A DNA stretch of 64,000 nucleotides, from positions 248,001 through 312,000 of the forward strand of contig JAYXKI010000013.1 in assembly GCA_037892935.1 (NCBI GenBank). Direction: 5' to 3'. Source of the DNA: Phlebopus portentosus (taxonomy: Eukaryota > Basidiomycota > Agaricomycetes > Boletales > Boletinellaceae). Shown piece after piece: positions 58,049-64,000 of this stretch; within the stretch, counting starts at the first letter, position 1; each line of letters begins with the position of its first letter. The translations under genes were made by a program, and so were the position numbers. Under the pieces are notes generated by a model. It was not told the DNA's origin. It was given only the letters and a program-made list of their open reading frames with translations, and did no database searches.

Positions 58049-59483
58049 TCCAATTGACAGATTAAAAAAAGCGTATCACAACTGTATGACCATTCTATCG
58101 CGCGCATTGGTCCAGGATCGCTATCGTGGCGTTCCAATTTCAGTTGCATCACGGCTCCTATTTTTCGTGTGCTCCGACCCTCTGAAGGCTGAAGCTGGTT
58201 GCCTGTCAAGAGACGCAAGAAGAGTGCGCCGCGCGAAGTCGAGCTCGATTTTCAATCGTAAAAAATGGCATAGAATCGGTAGATGAGAAGTGGGACACGA
58301 AACTGAGCAACCAATGCAGAGCAACACGAAAAAAAAAAAAAAAAAAAGTCGTGATATGTCACAGACGTGACAATATAGATTCCGATTGGTTCCGGATTGG
58401 GACATGGCACTTCCCAATTTGTTTCCGGCATCGCTCATTATTCACCCGCCATCACCATTGACCATCAAGCCGGATCCGTGAGAGGAAACTCGCCGTAAAT
58501 ATGGCGATTGATCTGTGCAGAAATTTGCGTAGAAAAAGAATATGTGTAGATAAACGAAGAAAGGCAATCATGACAAAGCTATCAGTCGATGCTTAAGAAA
58601 CGGATTCCCCGATAGCGACAGACAATGGGAAAACGTGCGAATCTAACCAGAAGGGAAAGTCGTGATGAGTATATGTAAATCTAGGATACACGCAAGGTGA
58701 GATTAATGAGCGTGAGCTCCTCCTTGCTTGGCACTCGCCTGCTCAACGCTCTTCGAAATAGGATAGTCTTACTTATAGACCCTCCGACTCCCGAACGAAC
58801 CCGAATGAAATTCAAGCAGTGGGTTATAAATTTTCACCTGTTATGCGGGCAAATCGTCAAAGTGAAATTATAAATGCCTTCCCGCGTGATCTGGACGCCT
58901 CTCCGCCCACCATCCAATGGTATTGATTTTTTTCCCCGAGACAACTCATACACACGTTGTCCCTATCCTATTGGCTTTGAAGCCTCCGTCGAATGGCATC
59001 TTATCCTGTAATAACTCGTCGATCTATGGAGAGATTGTCCCCCATACCATTCTATCTCCCTTTCACAATAATATCTCGTATAAATGTCTAGAATAGCCAG
59101 CTCCGATTGATTGGCCGTATCTTCTCCCGCGTCAAATGCGAATCGTGTCTGGATCCGTCGTCTCTCCACAAAAGAAGCATTACGACCTCATTTATTCGGA
59201 TGCAGATCGAAAGCCACTATTTACGCTTGGGTCCAAGGTCCGTTCATCTGTTCTTTTTGGCGCCCAATATCGCAAATTGATTGACGGCAGATAGCGTCTT
59301 ATGACCGCCTACTCTCTCAAGATCTGTCTCTGTTATCTGCCATACTCATTGTGCATATGAATGTCTCTGTCCTCATTGGCCACTATTCCTCATTGGCCGA
59401 CGGTATTCATCGGCCCAGCATTACTATTGGCAAGGACTAGAGTTGCAGATTGACTGGTCCATCGCCTTTCACTCCATGGATCC
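58049..59483. promoter_or_regulatory. CCAAT-box-dense region
   Basis: I count 15 CCAAT pentamers on the two strands together within about 1.43 kb, including the near-repeat TCATTGGCC at about 59373 and 59391. About three would be expected by chance. No gene lies within; the nearest gene is TEA gene B, 1.4 kb away. CCAAT is the target of the HAP/CBC complex in fungi, but binding is inferred. Confidence 0.4.
58330..58348 (+). repeat. Poly-A tract
   Basis: A run of about 19 A. It may be a simple mononucleotide repeat or the tail of an old retroposed copy; no target-site duplication was recognised. Confidence 0.7.
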
Positions 59484-62400
59484 AATGGCAATTCACACGC
59501 GCTGTACTGGCATATATGTAGCCAGATCGATGGACCGTCTCGTTATCTATGATGGACACACATTTTTGAGCTTTTTCCGAGCTCTTGCATGATTTCATGC
59601 TTTTCGTAAGTTAACTTTCCAAAAATCAAACCAAGTTCTTTGAGAACTCTTCTCTTGTGATAGATAAGAGGCGGGAAGCTTCACAGTGTGACTGACAAAT
59701 TTCAGAGATGAAAACGTTAGTGTGAGACTATGGAGCCTTCGGGTCGGTGGGTATTCGTATTACTTTCCTAGACCTCTGTTCTCATCCATATCCTTTGTTT
59801 TCAAGACATACACGCGTGCGCACACCGTAAGGTCTGATTATATTCTTTCAGTTCGTTGTTAGATAATCTGGTATGCGAAGTACAGACGACAACGTTATGC
59901 GATTGTACCAGTCGTTCTAAACCATACAGCAACATCTCTTTACCCATCCGCAGGCTTGATAAATGTGCGCAACGGTTCGCCAACTATGGCTTAGATCGTC
60001 TCCCGCAATTTTACATTTGACTTCATCGTTGCATGACTTGAATCAAATAGACGACAATACCTCGGAGGGTTTGAAGACTTGCGCTACAGTATATGGGATA
60101 CTATCTATTTCAGACAACAAGGAAACTGTCGAATAAGGAGCAATTAAGGGCACGGACGAAGACAACGAGGCTCAGCATAAGCTTGTAAGTCATATTCGTC
60201 ATACGTTTGTGAATTCCGATTTCATTCTGCTCATCTGCTCACACTTTCTATGAAGCAAGGTATTTTGAATAAATGCGCCCTGGAAACCGAACGAACAGGA
60301 TATTGCATATCAAACCATCTTGATGAATTTGTCTGCCGCTAAAGCCAGGTTGATCCGTGATCCGGTGACGGGCCACGCCTGCCGCGAAAGTAAGCCGTTT
60401 TCGCCGAAAGACATTCCAATATTCCAATATATCATTTTATTAACCCTTGAGTAACCTAACCTTTTGATATGCTTTTATTATATTTTGCGAGACAGTTTAC
60501 CCGTATCCGATGAAGAGTGGTATCTTTGAAAAAGGGATATCCGGAGTTTCTCCGACAGAAATGGATTCAAGCATAGTGAACACTCCGGAACTCATTTGAT
60601 GCGAACATCCGGAGCTATCGGTCGTAATAAAAAACCACATGGATCTCTACATCTGAGGATATAGCATTAGCATAGCGCGTATACCAAGACCGTACAGAGC
60701 GGGAGGAAGAGAAGGTCGGTCTGGATGTAACGGCTGGTGGCCCCTACCGACGACAAGAAGCTACGGAAGGGCACATGCATCTCTTGACCAAACTGTGAGT
60801 TCTTCCGACTCTGTCTTCTTTGCACCCACGAACTTCTGGATGCACCACTCGCTGCGGAGTGCTATGGAGATGTTTCAAAGTCAATAGGGGGTGGAGGCCC
60901 CCTCTGTCTCCGACACGGTCCGAGACTGGACATTCGTTATCGATAATCATCAGCGCCGTATTTCTTCAATTGATTCCAGCACAAAAATTCTAAAAATTTT
61001 CCTCGCTTGGAGGATTCCATCAATTCTTTCAGCGAAGATGTGCAGACTCCAGCAAGCAACTACAAGAGCTACGGCTTCATGCTTATGCGCTTAGCGCCAT
61101 AAACTATTTACCTTTGCCCTTAGCACAGACACTAGGACAAATGATCGGAAGGCAAAACCTAAAATGGGTTTAGAGAACTCCGAAAGGTTATGCCTATAAA
61201 TGTCGTTCGGAAGCAATCTAAACTGACGCACCATCAAGAAGATAGTCGAATTCAAATCGCGGGAAATGCAAATGTTGGGCACTATGAGAGACTGTATTGA
61301 CATCAATATGTGCTCGGACTTCTATTGCGGCGAAGCGCAATCCCGAACCAACGATTCAGACCTTATGACCCGTGAAGATAGCAGAAGGAAGATGGCGGTC
61401 CTGTTGAGCGAGGTACGAAACAAAAGACGCGGCAGTATCGGATGTACAGAAGCAGTACGCGAAACGATTCTAACGGAGCGGCGGAACGAATGATGCGGAT
61501 CCGGATGAAATGTATCCGGTGAAGAAGCGGTGGATAAACAGCTCAGGCCTGGACGCTTCGTTTACGTCTCTTCCGCTGCATTTTTATGGGACGAGGCGAG
61601 ACTTAAGGAGAAAATACCTGATCGAGTGAATAATGGAAACGTTGCGTAATGCGTATTATCTTTTGGATCCAGCGGGAAGTTGACAGAGGTATTTTATGGG
61701 TAAAAGACACTATTTCAAAGTCAGTGATCCAAGTTATCAGTTATCCTGTAACAGAGAGCAAAAGTGGAAGTACAATTCTTTTACGCATGAAACACAGAAA
61801 GAGGCAGCATTCTCGCTTGAAATTACTGCATTGCGGTGACTATTCAATGTGCTTCCAGCTCATGATATAACTGGTCATGTCCTGAGTAACTGAGGTGAGG
61901 CTCAAGGAGAAAAGTCTGCGCCAAGCGAAATGCAGAACCGGGTCGTAAAGAGATCCATACAGTGGTCTAGTCTCCAATCTACATGCAGCGCATATTGGCA
62001 CCGCAGACTTAGCAACACCGAATAGGGTGGTGGGTAAACGATCCTGCCTTTGCTCGAGGCCGCGAAGACATCTTTGGTGTGCAGGGCTACAGCTGCTTGG
62101 ACTGTTTCAAAGGCAGACGTGGAAGTACGCAAATTACAGACAGAAGGGACCTCATTGAAAGGATCTCGGGGCAGCTTTAACACCTAGAAATTTCGCTGCG
62201 TATAATCGGAGAATTGTCAATACTTCGGGAGCAGACGCTGAGGCTACTCACCAGCAATCACGTCATGAGTATCCGATCATGAAATCAGCGTCCATTGAGA
62301 TTTTTTTTTGCTCAGGTCCGTCGCCGACACTTTCCGAAGCAAGGAAGCATTGCTTTGGCGCCTTACATAAAAAAACTCGTCGTAGATGCTGGGCACGGAA

Positions 62401-64000
62401 ATATGAAATGGCGATACCTGTCTCAATGGTCAAAGCAGCGCGCACAAGACTTCTGGAGATAAGACACCACGAAAATATTGCCCCAATTCCTTGTTTGTAC
62501 CAGAGCGGCAGGTACCCGTCGCAGTAGATGCGGTGATGAAGCTATATAAAGTGCCACATGAAGCCAGACATTCTGAAGTATTTCAACATCAGAAGGCGGA
62601 GAATTGGCTGTGTTTACGCCTAGATATCAAGCGCATAATAGGAAGATGCCGAGTTGACAAGCGGACATCTCAACGCAAAGACTACCGGATAAACGTCCTT
62701 TCGCACCGGCATGCAATGAAATCCCCCGCAATACAGCAGCGCAATAGTGTGTTCTGCCGCTGGACGCAGTGAGTGACGGATAAAGTGGCAGATTTGACCA
62801 TATCTTCAAGTCGTGATGCGACGGAAACCGTCAACAACCAGAAGCCCAAGAAGATCCTATTCCAGGAGCTACACGACTGCCTTCATCGGGGTACCAAAAC
62901 GCGAAACCTCAGCCACGAAAGGATTCTTTGTGAACAAGCTGAGTTGACTAGTCCAACCGTCTCGGTCGTTGGAAGGAGGACAAGAGTTGTTTGTCGGCGA
63001 TCAAAAGCCAAACAAATACCAGCAGCAGGTCATGTGCGTGTTCGCATTTGACCGAGTCGGGTCGTCCGAAGTCGTTCCTTACTTCGTCGTCAAAAACACC
63101 ATCAAACACAAAGTCTCGTCTCGTCTTCCGAAAGTCATCAAGGATGTCCAATTGCTCTACTATTTTCTGTCCTACTGCTTCGTACCCCTATTCCAAGGTA
63201 CCAGTTATTCTCAAACAAGCACTGAAGATCCCACGGCAAAGTCCATCGTATCCTGTGGTCTGGTATTTCCTCGGGCTCGATGTAAACTCAGTTCGCCTAG
63301 AAAACACTCCGTTGAAGAAATGTTCAGAACCTGCAGCCGAAGGTACGTCTTTCATCAAGAGAACTCCGATCTTATCGTAGTGTTTCGAGAATCGTAGTAG
63401 AGGCGAAGACGTTGCCATTCAGATGAAGGGTGATCGTCTCTCGTACATTGCAGGCAGAAGTATTCGTGAAGCGGCCCCTTTCTCTACTGTAACTTCTTGC
63501 CTGTGTTTCGATCTCTGCAGAGGCTTGGAGCTTTATCCGCCGAACGTGGCCGATTGGTTCGAGCTGAGAATATTGTCTAGACTTCTAGTGTACGCCATGG
63601 TTCATCGAAGCATAAGAAGTTAGCGGGACTGCCATTGTTTATGATAAACAAAGACTGATTACACTAGAAGCTAGGTGGAGATGGAGGTGGCTCTCCCACG
63701 CATTCGTCTATCTCTCTCCAGATGCCAGAGATGTTGGTGCTGCAGAGGAGTAGCCGGGAATCTTGATCCTTCTCCAATTGAATAGGCAACTTTGCATCAT
63801 CGCAAGAATGCATTCATGATATCAGCTTCTGGCCACCTCGAATACAGTGCGGACAGTCTCTCGGATGAACTAGTGCCCTTTGCTTCTTCTTATACATTCC
63901 CGCTCTTCTTTGACTCCTTTTATACTCGGCTTTCAGACATATTTTTTTCAGGTTCACCAAATTTCCAATTTCCAATGATAAAATTAGTCCCAAGACGGAA
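59484..64000. other. Gene-poor right end
   Basis: About 4.5 kb without a supportable gene. Overlapping frames at 62.9-63.6 kb (up to 142 codons, three frames) look like shadows or decayed coding sequence and carry no family motif. No tRNA, LTR or inverted terminal repeat was recognised. Confidence 0.4.

Noticed and set aside
62969..63397. Three overlapping frames of 75-142 codons at the right end
   Set aside because: They are alternative frames of one stretch and none has family sense.
1..64000. CRISPR arrays, bacterial operons, phage or retroviral genes
   Set aside because: No direct-repeat arrays, no reverse transcriptase, integrase or transposase motifs, and the gene structure is fungal.

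Overview
The window looks like nuclear DNA of a filamentous basidiomycete, probably an agaricomycete. Genes are split by many short GT-AG introns (about 50-70 nt), intergenic gaps are small in the left half, and the gene set is fungal: Ctk3, Utp20, Nop12, Gcn1, an Rcr-like PPxY membrane protein, Mx/dynamin-like GTPases, an unnamed F-box-like family and TEA/ATTS transcription factors. There is no bacterial operon structure, and I found no rRNA gene or intact tRNA gene.

Layout. 0-8.4 kb: a C2H2 protein fused to an agaricomycete-type family of unknown function (+), Ctk3 (-), a kinase-like gene with an uncertain model (+) and a tRNA-like, SINE-type element (-). 8.9-36 kb is a dense housekeeping block: Utp20 (-) and Nop12 (+) diverge from one 201-bp promoter; a dynamin-like gene (-) and its paralogue (+) flank the giant gene GCN1 (-). 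36.5-37.3 kb: an Rcr-like protein. 37.4-42.4 kb: three intronless F-box-like paralogues, two of them broken by single-base frameshifts at A-runs and one intact. 42.4-46.4 kb is gene-poor with one coding remnant. 46.4-48.2 kb (+) and 53.6-56.7 kb (-) hold two TEA-domain paralogues in inverted orientation, separated by about 5.4 kb of mostly non-coding DNA. 56.7-64 kb has no gene I can support, but contains a 1.4-kb stretch dense in CCAAT boxes.

Most notable observation: the two TEA genes share a homologous third intron at the same position and phase. It is very long for a fungus (478 and 616 nt), and almost all of it lacks the dinucleotide AG on the sense strand (437 and 562 consecutive nt) up to the acceptor. 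That is the signature of an extended AG-exclusion zone, meaning a branch point hundreds of nucleotides upstream of the 3' splice site. In gene A a consensus branch point (CTGAC) sits at the start of the zone. The splice model is supported by matching phase and by matching flanking protein (SPVTPLA against SPVSPLA). This suggests a conserved, probably regulated, splicing device in these developmental regulators.

Functional groups: ribosome biogenesis (Utp20, Nop12), translation stress signalling (Gcn1), transcription (Ctk3, C2H2, two TEA factors), membrane remodelling and trafficking (two dynamin-like proteins, Rcr-like). Exon boundaries were placed by eye from frame, splice consensus and family sense, so outer limits of multi-exon genes are firmer than every internal junction.
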